Assembly (NCBI GenBank): GCA_023391425.1
Contig: JAEWAX010000008.1
Span: 1-38,174 of the forward strand
Origin: Bacillota bacterium
GTDB taxonomy: Bacteria > Bacillota > Clostridia > Acetivibrionales > DSM-1351
Direction of reading: 5' to 3'
Length of the DNA stretch: 38,174 nucleotides
The translations under genes were made by a program, and so were the position numbers. This document shows, piece by piece, positions 16,283-23,621 of the stretch; position 1 is the stretch's first letter; every line of letters begins with the position of its first letter. The notes beneath the pieces were generated by a model that worked only from the letters and a program-made list of their open reading frames with translations, searched no databases and was not told the DNA's origin.

Positions 16283-16328
16283 CTTGTTTATTGTGATTTT
16301 TAATATACCTTAATTTGACTTTTAAAAT

Positions 16329-16376
16329 GGGGCTGATGCAAAACTATATCGTATAATATAGTTTTGCATCAGCCCC
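16329..16376 (-). terminator. Terminator with a 21-bp perfect stem
   Basis: Arms at 16329-16349 and 16356-16376, beginning GGGGCTGATGCAAAAC on the plus strand, with a 6-nt loop CGTATA. On the minus strand the stem is followed by ATTTTAAAAG. It follows the CBM gene by about 30 bp. GGGGCTG-TGCAAAAC stems of this kind recur as clostridial terminators, from memory. Confidence 0.75.
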
Positions 16377-16406
16377 TCTGCTTAATATATAAATTTATAA
16401 ATGAAT

Positions 16407-16781
16407 TTATTTTTTTGCTTTAGTACTAGCTTTTGAAGCCTTTATAGTAACAGTTTTCTCTTTTTTAACTGGTTTTTTTGAAACACTGAACACATAGTTT
16501 TCGCCAGAATTATTATCCCAATTATCTGCAGTATCCTTAAAGCAAATACCGAAACTCTTACACTCTAGGATATCCAATTCTGTATTAAATACTCCTTGTT
16601 CCAGCTTCATTGGTATGTATGCGCTGTTATCCCACATATCTCCAAAACCAACATGCAAAATAATACTTTGAGCACCTTCTTGTGCTAACAAACCAGTATA
16701 GCTCACCTTTATCTTATCACCACTATACAAGGTTTTTTTTGATAACAATACACCATTATCTTCATAAGACTTTTTTGCCAT
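16407..16781 (-). CDS. Stand-alone starch-binding-module-like protein (CBM25/53 type)
   Basis: 124 aa. Residues about 9-100 form one beta-rich module, with KTLYSGDKIKVSYTG, IILHVGFGDMWDNS and GICFKDTADNWDNNSGENY; the aromatic/Asn pattern DNWDNN...NY is typical of CBM25/CBM53 starch-binding modules. There is no catalytic domain and no signal peptide, and the C-terminal ~22 residues are Lys/Ala-rich (KKPVKKEKTVTIKASKAS). It therefore probably binds glycogen or another internal alpha-glucan in the cytoplasm. GGAGGG precedes the ATG. Monocistronic, with the structured repeat upstream and a strong terminator downstream. Function beyond binding is unknown. Confidence 0.75.
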   Translation of the reverse strand: MAKKSYEDNGVLLSKKTLYSGDKIKVSYTGLLAQEGAQSIILHVGFGDMWDNSAYIPMKLEQGVFNTELDILECKSFGICFKDTADNWDNNSGENYVFSVSKKPVKKEKTVTIKASKASTKAKK

Positions 16782-16837
16782 TGTAACCCTCCTAAAAATT
16801 CAATATTTTATATACATTCACATAAACAGAGTTCTTG

Positions 16838-16953
16838 GCTTCAGGTGGAGTTTTTACTCCATCTGAAGCTTAGAAATCGTTATCCAGGGTCGTAGCGCCG
16901 CTTATCCCACACATATAGAAGTGGGGGTATTAGCGGCGGTAGACATCGGATAA
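16838..16953 (+). repeat. Structured RNA-like repeat element, copy B
   Basis: About 116 nt. Hairpin 1 has 13-bp arms (16838-16850 and 16857-16869, GCTTCAG...CTGAAGC, one G-U on the plus strand). A long nested stem follows: TTATCC/GGATAA outside, GCCGCT/AGCGGC in the middle and CCCAC/GTGGG at the tip, with the internal loop GGTAGACATC kept identical to copy A. The tip stem has a different sequence from copy A's TAAT/ATTA tip, consistent with conservation of structure. It lies between the methyltransferase and CBM genes, antisense to both on the favoured strand. Confidence 0.7.
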
Positions 16954-17043
16954 ATTTAAGATACTTATGTTACTAATTTTATTTTTCAATATTGTAACAC
17001 ATGTTTTCAATATGTGTCAAACATACCATTATTTAACAATTAA

Positions 17044-18000
17044 TTACAGATAAGGCAGAACTAGTTTCTCTAGTGTAGGATGCACTCCTAACTCTTGCTT
17101 TAGTTTTTTATATTCATCTAAAGCATTTTTATTTATACCACCAATTTTCTCAGCTCGTATCATTAAATTTTTAGGTGTCTCAAGTGGTGAAACATATTCT
17201 ACAATAGAAGCCTTGTAACCTAGCGCCTCTAATAACATTAGTCTAATTCCATCAGTTAATACATCGGCTAGTCTTGCCTTTAGAACGCCATGTTTTGTTA
17301 TACTCTTAAGCATGTCAAAAGAATATTGGCTCAATATTTCCTTCTGACAGCAAGGCACCATTACGATAGCTTTAGCATTATTTTTTACAGCTAGTGCTAT
17401 TGCTAAATCAGTCGCTGTGTCACATGCATGAAGACTTATTGCTAAATGGATATCTTTAGGTGAAGTATAGTTTTTAATATCTGTAACCATAAATTCCATA
17501 TTTCTATAATCAAGCTGATTTGCTATCTTTCTAGAAGCATCAATTACAGTTTTTGAAATATCCAAACCTATGAAATGACAGTTCTTTTTAAGTACTTCTT
17601 TTATATAATAGTTCAAAACAAATGACAAATATGATTTCCCACAGCCGCAGTCAACAACGTTGATGCTTTCATGATTAGAGCAAAGTGTTTTCAGCAAATC
17701 GTCTACAAGCTCAATGTAATGGTCAATTTGATTATATTTTCTAATCATATCATTTTTAATTTTGCCATTCTCGCCAAGTATTCCTATAGCCCTAAGTACA
17801 TCATCAGCAGCTCCAACTTTTATATAATAATCTCTGTTTGTAATTTGTGAAGTTTCATTATGGTCCTTGACAGTGTCACTTATTTCTGTATCCTTAGTTT
17901 TCATCTTAACATTTTTATCATCTGCATCTATGAAAATAGTACTTCCTCTTTCTTCATATATAAGGCTCATTGCTTCATATTGTTCAACAATTTTTGACAC
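17044..18000 (-). CDS. Class I SAM-dependent methyltransferase (possibly 3' part of a frameshifted gene)
   Basis: 318 aa. The SAM-binding motif is NVVDCGCGKSYLSF (114-127), followed by FIGLDIS, SLHACDTATDLA and VPCCQKE, a combination I associate with the Methyltransf_32-type family. Target unknown; an RNA or protein substrate is possible. The start shown is GTG 18000 with GGAG 5 nt upstream. The frame remains open upstream to a stop at about 18027, reading EISWLGARVSK, which looks like coding sequence, and the 62-aa ORF just upstream is in the neighbouring frame. One extra A in the A-run at 18021-18027 would fuse the two into a protein of about 390 aa. Either reinitiation or a frameshift explains the arrangement. 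Confidence 0.78.
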   Translation of the reverse strand: MSKIVEQYEAMSLIYEERGSTIFIDADDKNVKMKTKDTEISDTVKDHNETSQITNRDYYIKVGAADDVLRAIGILGENGKIKNDMIRKYNQIDHYIELVDDLLKTLCSNHESINVVDCGCGKSYLSFVLNYYIKEVLKKNCHFIGLDISKTVIDASRKIANQLDYRNMEFMVTDIKNYTSPKDIHLAISLHACDTATDLAIALAVKNNAKAIVMVPCCQKEILSQYSFDMLKSITKHGVLKARLADVLTDGIRLMLLEALGYKASIVEYVSPLETPKNLMIRAEKIGGINKNALDEYKKLKQELGVHPTLEKLVLPYL

Positions 18001-18023
18001 CCTGGCTCCAAGCCAAGAAATCT

Positions 18024-18212
18024 CTATTTATCAATTCTCCCATTGTATTGAAGCAAAAGTTTATTATCCTGTAATGTAATGTTCCCTTCATAAGTCTTGG
18101 TTCCAGACTTTAATTTCATTGATATCTTCTTGAAGAAGCTTGAGTTCTCAGCAATTCGCTGCTCTAAGCCCATTAAAAATAGTCCTAACTTTTGTACGCT
18201 TTGTTTATTCAT
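18024..18212 (-). CDS. 62-aa ORF, probable N-terminal part of the methyltransferase gene
   Basis: Starts at an ATG preceded by GAGGT and AGGAT and ends at TAG 18024, 23 bp before the GTG of the methyltransferase and in a different frame. The sequence (QKLGLFLMGLEQRIAENSSF, then LQDNKLLLQYNGRIDK) has no motif of its own. Fused after a one-base correction it would supply an N-terminal domain to the methyltransferase. Alternatives are a genuine small coupled gene or an assembly error. Confidence 0.5.
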   Translation of the reverse strand: MNKQSVQKLGLFLMGLEQRIAENSSFFKKISMKLKSGTKTYEGNITLQDNKLLLQYNGRIDK

Positions 18213-18349
18213 TTATCCTGTACCTCAACATTTAAATTTTTTACTTATCCTCAACTTCAATAGTCATTTGTAACTTTATCTTTCAATGTACATACCTGTA
18301 TATTTGTAGCTAAACCTAATTTTTAAATACAAATCAAGTAATTACATAT

Positions 18350-19084
18350 TTACAACTTCTGCACTGATGTTTTTAGCAACTCTATGTCAGCTTCATCTAG
18401 CTCCTTACATTCTCCAAGTTCAAGAGTCTCATCCAATCTCAACTTTCCCATGCTCAGCCTTTTCAAATAAATAACCTTTTTATCTACAGCTTCAAACATT
18501 CTTTTTACTTGATGGAACTTTCCTTCTACAATAGATAATTTTATCTCAGAAATCTCATCTGACTTAATAATCTCAAGCTGTGCGGGAAGCGTTTTGTAAC
18601 CATCATCCAACTTTACACCATTACTAAAAGCCACTATATCACTATCATTGACCACACCAAGAACATGCGCATAGTATTGCTTTGTTACATGCTTCTTTGG
18701 TGAAAGTATTTCATGTGATAGCTGTCCATCATTTGTCATTAGAACAAGTCCTTCAGTATCTATGTCCAGCCTTCCTGCTGGAAAAAGATCGAAGCACTTA
18801 TATTTCTCTGGCAATATGTCAAAAACCGTTTTTTGCTTGTTATCGGTTGTTGCTGATATTACACCCTTTGGTTTGTTCATCATTAAATAAATATACTTGC
18901 GATAGTTGAGTTTTATTCCACTCATTTCTATTACGTTCTCAGCTGGATCAACATATTGTCCACTATCTTTAGCAATATTGCCATCTATTGTAACTAAACC
19001 TTTTCTTACAGCACTCTTTATTTCAGTTCTTGAACCAAATCCAAAATTAGAGAGCACCTTATCCAATCTCTGCTTTTGCTTCAC
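18350..19084 (-). CDS. rsuA: 16S rRNA pseudouridine synthase, RsuA family
   Basis: 244 aa. An N-terminal S4 RNA-binding domain (about 1-60, QRLDKVLSNFGFGSRTEI) is followed by the pseudouridine synthase domain with FPAGRLDIDTEGLVL (101-115); D107 is the catalytic Asp. KFHQVKRMFEAV is the second conserved block. PAGRLDIDT favours RsuA/YtzG over RluB. I start at GTG 19084, which has GGAGG 8 nt upstream and overlaps the rsmF-like stop as GTGA; the longer frame would need TTG 19099 without a ribosome binding site. Translational coupling to the upstream rRNA methyltransferase gene is clear. Confidence 0.88.
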   Translation of the reverse strand: MKQKQRLDKVLSNFGFGSRTEIKSAVRKGLVTIDGNIAKDSGQYVDPAENVIEMSGIKLNYRKYIYLMMNKPKGVISATTDNKQKTVFDILPEKYKCFDLFPAGRLDIDTEGLVLMTNDGQLSHEILSPKKHVTKQYYAHVLGVVNDSDIVAFSNGVKLDDGYKTLPAQLEIIKSDEISEIKLSIVEGKFHQVKRMFEAVDKKVIYLKRLSMGKLRLDETLELGECKELDEADIELLKTSVQKL

Positions 19085-20598
19085 GACATTTTCCTCCAAC
19101 CTTTAGGGTAAAGGTTTTTCAGCATATCACCTGTTTGCTTTGCCCATCCTAGTAAGTAACCATCTACACAAATTCCAGTATAGCCTTTTTCTCCAGAAAC
19201 AATAAGTGTTTCACCTTTTAGATAGCTATTTGTCTCTCTAGAATCTACTTCGAAATTTATCTTATTCTTTATCTCATCATTGCATAATGAAATAGCAAAG
19301 GAATGTGATGGAATAAATCCCTTTGGACCCATTTCTCCTAAGTACCAACCGAATTTTGCAACCTTTAAACCAGCTAAATCTGGACAACTTTCAGGCAAAT
19401 GATATATATTGCTGCCTTTTTGAAAAACTTGCCCCTGTAGGTTTAGGCTTGTATTATCTTCAATGAAATTTGCAAGCTCTGGGTTAAAATTTCTTAAATC
19501 ATTTGCATCGTTGATAACATTTGATTTTTCCCATCTTCTCAATCTATCTATTTCCCCATCTCTACTATTGTTTTCAAATCTATTTTTATCTCCATCTCTT
19601 CTATTTTTTTCAAATCCATTTTTATTGTTTTCATTATTATTTATGTTGTTTTGGCCTTCATCTATATTGTTTTTGTCCCCGCTGGCTTTATCTATCTTTT
19701 TAATGAGAGCAGCAAAGTGCCCTTCTCCGTTCAGTTTATGTGGCCATAGCCTTGCTGTCTTACTAAAGTCATATGTCCCATTTGACCACTGTGTACGTCC
19801 GCCCTCGATTCCCCCAGTCTTAGGTATTTCAAGTAATTCATAGTGACCCATATATTCATTCATAAACTTCTCTATCATTAATTCATCTTCTTCAGGTGAA
19901 AAAGTACAGGTAGAATATAAAATGCTTCCTCCTGGCTTTAACATCTTGTCTACCTGCTGAAGAATATCCCATTGCATACCGCTGCACTTCTCACATTTAA
20001 ACTTTTCCCAGCTTTTTATGGCATCTTCATCCTTTCTGAACATACCTTCTCCTGAGCAGGGTGCATCTACCAATATTTTATCAAAGTATCCCTCAAAGTT
20101 CCTAGCGAGCTTGTCTGGTGTTTCATTCATGACTACAGCATTTCTTACACCACACAGTTCTATATTTTTAACTAATGCTTTTACTCTATCTGCATTAATA
20201 TCATTTGCAACCAGCAAACCCTTTCCTTTCATCTGCGCAGCCATTTGAACAGTTTTACCACCAGGCGCTGCACACAAATCCAAAACCTTGTCTCCTGGCT
20301 TGACACCTATGACTGCACCTGGCAGCATTGCGCTTGGCTCTTGAATGTAATATAACCCTGCATAATAGTAAGGATGCCTACCCGGATTATCTCCTTCTTG
20401 ATAATAAAAACCATCAGTAGTCCAAGGAACTGGTTCAAGATGAAACGGAGATATTTTTAAGAACTCCTCCACCGATATTTTCAATGTATTAACACGTAAA
20501 CCATAAAATCTAGGCTTCTTATATGATTCAAGGTAGCTGTTGAATTCCTCACCCATCAGCCCCTGCATTTTATTCACAAATTCTTCTGGCAGCTTCAT
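19081..20598 (-). CDS. rsmF: rRNA cytosine-C5 methyltransferase, RsmF/NOL1-NOP2-Sun family
   Basis: 505 aa. SAM binding: DLCAAPGGKTVQMAAQM (107-123). The two catalytic-site Cys lie in VDAPCSGEGMF (C181) and STCTFSPEED (C231), the family signature. A C-terminal RNA-binding region follows after an unusual linker (about 303-352) rich in Asn, Asp, Arg and Gly, including a 12-residue tandem repeat. It methylates cytosine in 16S rRNA; the exact site is not deducible. It starts at an ATG with AGGAG 11 nt upstream and overlaps rsuA by 4 bp. Confidence 0.88.
   Translation of the reverse strand: MKLPEEFVNKMQGLMGEEFNSYLESYKKPRFYGLRVNTLKISVEEFLKISPFHLEPVPWTTDGFYYQEGDNPGRHPYYYAGLYYIQEPSAMLPGAVIGVKPGDKVLDLCAAPGGKTVQMAAQMKGKGLLVANDINADRVKALVKNIELCGVRNAVVMNETPDKLARNFEGYFDKILVDAPCSGEGMFRKDEDAIKSWEKFKCEKCSGMQWDILQQVDKMLKPGGSILYSTCTFSPEEDELMIEKFMNEYMGHYELLEIPKTGGIEGGRTQWSNGTYDFSKTARLWPHKLNGEGHFAALIKKIDKASGDKNNIDEGQNNINNNENNKNGFEKNRRDGDKNRFENNSRDGEIDRLRRWEKSNVINDANDLRNFNPELANFIEDNTSLNLQGQVFQKGSNIYHLPESCPDLAGLKVAKFGWYLGEMGPKGFIPSHSFAISLCNDEIKNKINFEVDSRETNSYLKGETLIVSGEKGYTGICVDGYLLGWAKQTGDMLKNLYPKGWRKMS
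19543..19614 (-). repeat. In-frame tandem repeat inside the rsmF-like gene
   Basis: Two adjacent 36-bp units (19579-19614 and 19543-19578) encode FEKNRRDGDKNR and FENNSRDGEIDR. They are part of the low-complexity linker and keep the frame. Confidence 0.6.
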
Positions 20599-20670
20599 AA
20601 AAAATAATACTCCTGTATATTAATCTTTAACTCAAAACATTATCAGAGTTAAGCCACTTTAACAGAAGTT

Positions 20671-20679
20671 ATTATAACA
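20671..20679 (-). promoter_or_regulatory. Extended -10 promoter of the rsmF-rsuA operon
   Basis: Minus strand TG-T-TATAAT (20679-20671), an exact extended -10 box, about 70 bp before the rsmF-like start. No good -35 is visible, as is common with this type. A short dyad TTAACTC/GAGTTAA (20627-20652) lies in the leader. Confidence 0.55.
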
Positions 20680-20765
20680 CAAAACATGGAATTTTAATAA
20701 ATAGAGTTTTATTCTAGTAGTTAAATGTAACCATTTATTTTTATAAAAATATTTTTATAAACTTC

Positions 20766-20796
20766 TTGCATGTCACGTGGCGTGATGTATTAGAAT
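20766..20796 (+). promoter_or_regulatory. MerR-type promoter with a 19-bp spacer and operator dyad
   Basis: TTGCAT (20766-20771), a 19-bp spacer, then TAGAAT (20791-20796). The spacer contains TCACG-TGG-CGTGA (20773-20785), a perfect 5-bp dyad. Long spacers with a dyad between the hexamers are the mark of MerR-activated promoters, and a MerR gene is in this operon. Confidence 0.65.
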
Positions 20797-20828
20797 AGAG
20801 ACAGCATCAGAAAGAAAGGTGAGTTTAC

Positions 20829-21194
20829 ATGACAGAGATTGATTCTGACAAAAATAAAGATAGCAAATTTAGAATAGCAACACCTCAAGGGGACGTAGAA
20901 ATAAGCTGGTCCGATAACCAGCATCCAGGATTCTGCCCCAACTGCCACAAATGTATTCCCTTGAGTTCTATTGTCTTTAAAAATGAGCACGAAAATGGTA
21001 CAGAAGTTTTTTCTGGTATAGAAGCTATTATTGAAAGGAAATATGGCATTCCAAAAGAGCAAAGTGCAAAATATACCGGGCGAATTGGGGAATGTCCTTA
21101 CTGTCATAAGCCAATTCCAGTGAGGGAAATAGTATTCAAAAAAGATAATTCTATTATTACTCAATATGAATCTGGGGTGAGCCATAATGGATAA
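20829..21194 (+). CDS. Small zinc-ribbon-like protein of unknown function
   Basis: 121 aa. Two Cys-pair knuckles, CPNCHKC (36-42) and CPYC (89-92), each followed by a similar IPLSSIVFK / IPVREIVFK segment, suggest an internally duplicated zinc-binding unit. There is no membrane segment. AAAGGTGAG lies upstream of the ATG. It is the first gene after the MerR-type promoter and overlaps the MerR gene by 8 bp, so it belongs to the operon. Function unknown; a metal-binding accessory or sensor protein is possible. Confidence 0.65.
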   Translation: MTEIDSDKNKDSKFRIATPQGDVEISWSDNQHPGFCPNCHKCIPLSSIVFKNEHENGTEVFSGIEAIIERKYGIPKEQSAKYTGRIGECPYCHKPIPVREIVFKKDNSIITQYESGVSHNG

Positions 21195-21981
21195 AAAAGA
21201 GTACTTGTTTTCTACTGGTGAATTAGCAAATATGGTAGGGGTTTCATTAAGAACTCTGCAATATTATGATGAGCAAAATCTGTTAAAACCTTCCAGAACA
21301 GAAGGTGGAATAAGGAGATACACACGCGAAAATTTATTACGTTTAGAGCAAATACTTTTTCTAAAATCATTTGGTTTCTCTTTGGAAGAAATTAAAGATA
21401 AAATATTGGATTTTAAAACAAGTTCCGATTTTAAAGAAGTATTCTCCCAACAGAGAAAAGTACTTACCGAACAAATTGAAAATTTAAATTATACTGTAAA
21501 AATGCTTGACACTGCGATAGCAGAAACATCAAATAGTGAAGACATCAACATGGACCGTACTATTGTGATTATGGAATCAATAAAACGTGGAAACCCTTAT
21601 ACGTTTGTAGTGCGCTATTTTGATGACGATCAATTGAAAAATTATGCACTCCGGTTAATTGGAACTCCAGACAACATACATGTTAAAGATATATTTAGTT
21701 GCTTGGAACAGCTATACGAAACAAATGCCGATCCGGCTGGTGAAGATAGTCAGGAGCTTGCAAAACGTTGGTGGGATATGGTAAATCAATTTACAGAAGG
21801 TGATGCTAAGCTTTTAAAATCTCTATTCTATGTAGGTCGAGACATAAAGAACTGGCCGGATGAAGCGGAAGATGTCAAAAAGCCAATAGAAAATTTTCTT
21901 GTTAAGGCCTTAAGAATATACTTTAAAAACCACCAAATTGAGATTGGAGATGTAGCAAAAAAGCCAGAAGATATCCCATAA
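21187..21981 (+). CDS. MerR-family regulator with a TipA-like C-terminal domain
   Basis: 264 aa. The winged-HTH is at about 7-75 (TGELANMVGVSLRTLQYYDE), and the dimerisation coiled coil runs to about 112. The C-terminal ~150 residues (helical; ELAKRWWDMVNQFTEGDAKLL) resemble the drug-binding TipAS type more than a metal-binding loop, and no Cys-based metal site follows the coiled coil. Such regulators bind hydrophobic or peptide drugs and activate exporter genes by untwisting 19-bp-spacer promoters. It overlaps the zinc-ribbon gene and is 53 bp before the permease gene. The TipAS assignment is by overall look. Confidence 0.85.
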   Translation: MDKKEYLFSTGELANMVGVSLRTLQYYDEQNLLKPSRTEGGIRRYTRENLLRLEQILFLKSFGFSLEEIKDKILDFKTSSDFKEVFSQQRKVLTEQIENLNYTVKMLDTAIAETSNSEDINMDRTIVIMESIKRGNPYTFVVRYFDDDQLKNYALRLIGTPDNIHVKDIFSCLEQLYETNADPAGEDSQELAKRWWDMVNQFTEGDAKLLKSLFYVGRDIKNWPDEAEDVKKPIENFLVKALRIYFKNHQIEIGDVAKKPEDIP

Positions 21982-22034
21982 TTTCACACATTTATAAAGT
22001 TAATCATAAATACAATTAGAAAGGATAATAGTCT

Positions 22035-23204
22035 ATGAATCTTACTAAATTTCTAAAGAATAAAGGCGTGCTCTACGCTGTAATACTTGCAATCTTTTAC
22101 CAAGTCGCAATGGTAGGACTATATATTTATGGATATCACGTCTTACCTGGTAGCATAAATGAACTAAGCGTTAACGTCGTAAACCAGGATGAATTACAGG
22201 GACAAGCCATCCAGAAAGAACTTGCCGCTAATCTTCCGTTTAAACACGTTATTACAGACCTGAATTTGGAAAGGAGTAAGGACGAATTGAATAATCGGTC
22301 TATTCAGATGATTATTGTAATTCCACAGAACTTCATTTCCAATCTGGCAAAGGGAAAGTCGGAATTTGATTTTTATATAAATCAATCTAATACTATGACT
22401 ACTACGACTACAATGACTGCAGTAGCACAATCAATTACTGATAACTTTAATAAGGCGGTAAACAAGAAAAAGATTGTCGGGATTTTAAGTTCTATGCACA
22501 TTAACAGTTCACAACAACAGTCAATCACTACTCAGTTGCAAAACTCTGTCGTTCAAAAGAACATCTTTATCAATAAGACCCCACAAAGTATGAATTATAC
22601 TATGGCTCCAATGTTTTTATCAATTGGAACATATGCTTCCTCTATGGTGGTTGCAATTGTATTAATGAATATTTTCTTAGCGTTTATGCCTATCGTTGGT
22701 AAAAGGAAAGCGTTTTACTATATAGAAGCTGCAGGTTTGGTAATTGCTATTCTTGCACCATTGTTCGGTATAATCATGGCAAGAATCTTAATTTCTGTCA
22801 ATCTCCAAAAATTGCTGGTTCTGTATCTACAACAGATTTTTATGCAGATAATAGCTTTCCAATTTACATTAGTATTTTCATTATTACTTGGGCAAAATGG
22901 CATTTTCATAAACATCTTTTTAGTACTTTCACAAACAATCGCTGGCGGAGGAACAATGTCTTTGCAAATGATGCCTGATTTATTCAAGGCAATTAGTTAT
23001 ATTACTCCGATGTATCCTAATATCCAAATTGATTTTGGCCTGATGTATGGAGGGCCCATATTCAATTATGAACTACGGTTATTAACAATTTTATTTGTTT
23101 CATCTCTTTTACTCTTACTGATCATATGGCGCAAATGGCCGCAAAAGGAGGAGGAAGGAAAACAAGTCGCAAATATCATTACCAATCACCCAGTCACAGA
23201 ATAA
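22035..23204 (+). CDS. ABC-2-type / YhgE-like membrane permease
   Basis: 389 aa. One N-terminal membrane helix (about 11-36) precedes an extracytoplasmic domain (about 37-190, with NVVNQDELQGQAIQKELAAN and MIIVIPQNFISNLAKG, typical of YhgE/Pip and ABC-2 exporters). Five or so C-terminal helices follow, about 195-370. No ATPase gene accompanies it, so it is either a stand-alone YhgE/SNG1-like protein or pairs with an ATPase elsewhere. AGAAAGGAT lies upstream of the ATG. Its place behind a TipA-like MerR gene suggests efflux of a toxic compound. Confidence 0.75.
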   Translation: MNLTKFLKNKGVLYAVILAIFYQVAMVGLYIYGYHVLPGSINELSVNVVNQDELQGQAIQKELAANLPFKHVITDLNLERSKDELNNRSIQMIIVIPQNFISNLAKGKSEFDFYINQSNTMTTTTTMTAVAQSITDNFNKAVNKKKIVGILSSMHINSSQQQSITTQLQNSVVQKNIFINKTPQSMNYTMAPMFLSIGTYASSMVVAIVLMNIFLAFMPIVGKRKAFYYIEAAGLVIAILAPLFGIIMARILISVNLQKLLVLYLQQIFMQIIAFQFTLVFSLLLGQNGIFINIFLVLSQTIAGGGTMSLQMMPDLFKAISYITPMYPNIQIDFGLMYGGPIFNYELRLLTILFVSSLLLLLIIWRKWPQKEEEGKQVANIITNHPVTE

Positions 23205-23327
23205 ATCTTTGGCACAGATGTTGACAACAATATTATTTAGTATATAGAAGAAAAATCGTGCGCAAAAAATTCAATATTAAAACTTAAACTTGCAATTTAT
23301 AAATATAAAATTATAAAAATTGAATCC

Positions 23328-23356
23328 TTGACAGTCCTCTTTACCCATGCTATAAT
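23328..23356 (+). promoter_or_regulatory. Consensus sigma-A promoter of the tRNA gene
   Basis: TTGACA (23328-23333), a 17-bp spacer and TATAAT (23351-23356), a perfect match in every element. It lies 20 bp before the tRNA 5' end. Confidence 0.9.
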
Positions 23357-23376
23357 AGCTTTTGTCATTGAAAAAT

Positions 23377-23452
23377 GGCCCATTGGTCAAGTGGCCTAAG
23401 ACACCGCCCTCTCACGGCGGCTACAGGGGTTCGAATCCCCTATGGGTCACCA
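23377..23452 (+). tRNA. tRNA-Glu (CUC)
   Basis: 76 nt including an encoded CCA. Acceptor arms GGCCCAT/ATGGGTC, anticodon stem CCGCC/GGCGG with loop CTCTCAC, giving anticodon CTC at 23411-23413 with U33 before it. The T-arm is AGGGG-TTCGAAT-CCCCT. It reads GAG codons. A single gene with its own promoter and terminator, not part of a tRNA cluster. Confidence 0.95.
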
Positions 23453-23454
23453 AA

Positions 23455-23489
23455 AAAGAAACTTTGCAAAATGCAAAGTTTCTTTTTTT
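23455..23489 (+). terminator. Intrinsic terminator of the tRNA gene
   Basis: 14-bp perfect arms AAAGAAACTTTGCA (23455-23468) and TGCAAAGTTTCTTT (23472-23485), 3-nt loop, followed by more T. It begins 3 nt after the CCA end. Confidence 0.9.
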
Positions 23490-23532
23490 ATATAGAGCTG
23501 ACAAAACTCAATTTAGCCATCTTTATTGTTTT

Positions 23533-23570
23533 AAAAAAAGCAGTGACTTTAATCAATCACTGCTTTTTTT
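23533..23570. terminator. Bidirectional terminator between the tRNA and alpha-galactosidase genes
   Basis: Arms of 14 bp, A7-GCAGTGA (23533-23546) and TCACTGC-T7 (23557-23570), loop 10 nt, U-tract on both strands. It would end the alpha-galactosidase transcript about 50 bp past the stop codon and back up the tRNA terminator. Confidence 0.88.
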
Positions 23571-23621
23571 ATATTAATAAAATTAGATAAATCAATTATT
23601 ACAACTATTTTGTTCTTATAA

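Noticed and set aside
16838..16953. CRISPR-like or rho-independent terminator explanation for the structured repeat
   Set aside because: Only two diverged copies 6.5 kb apart with no spacers, no U-tract, and a conserved internal loop that a terminator would not need.
19084..19099. TTG 19099 as the start of the rsuA-like gene
   Set aside because: It overlaps the GGAGG that correctly spaces GTG 19084, and the GTGA overlap is a classic coupling arrangement.
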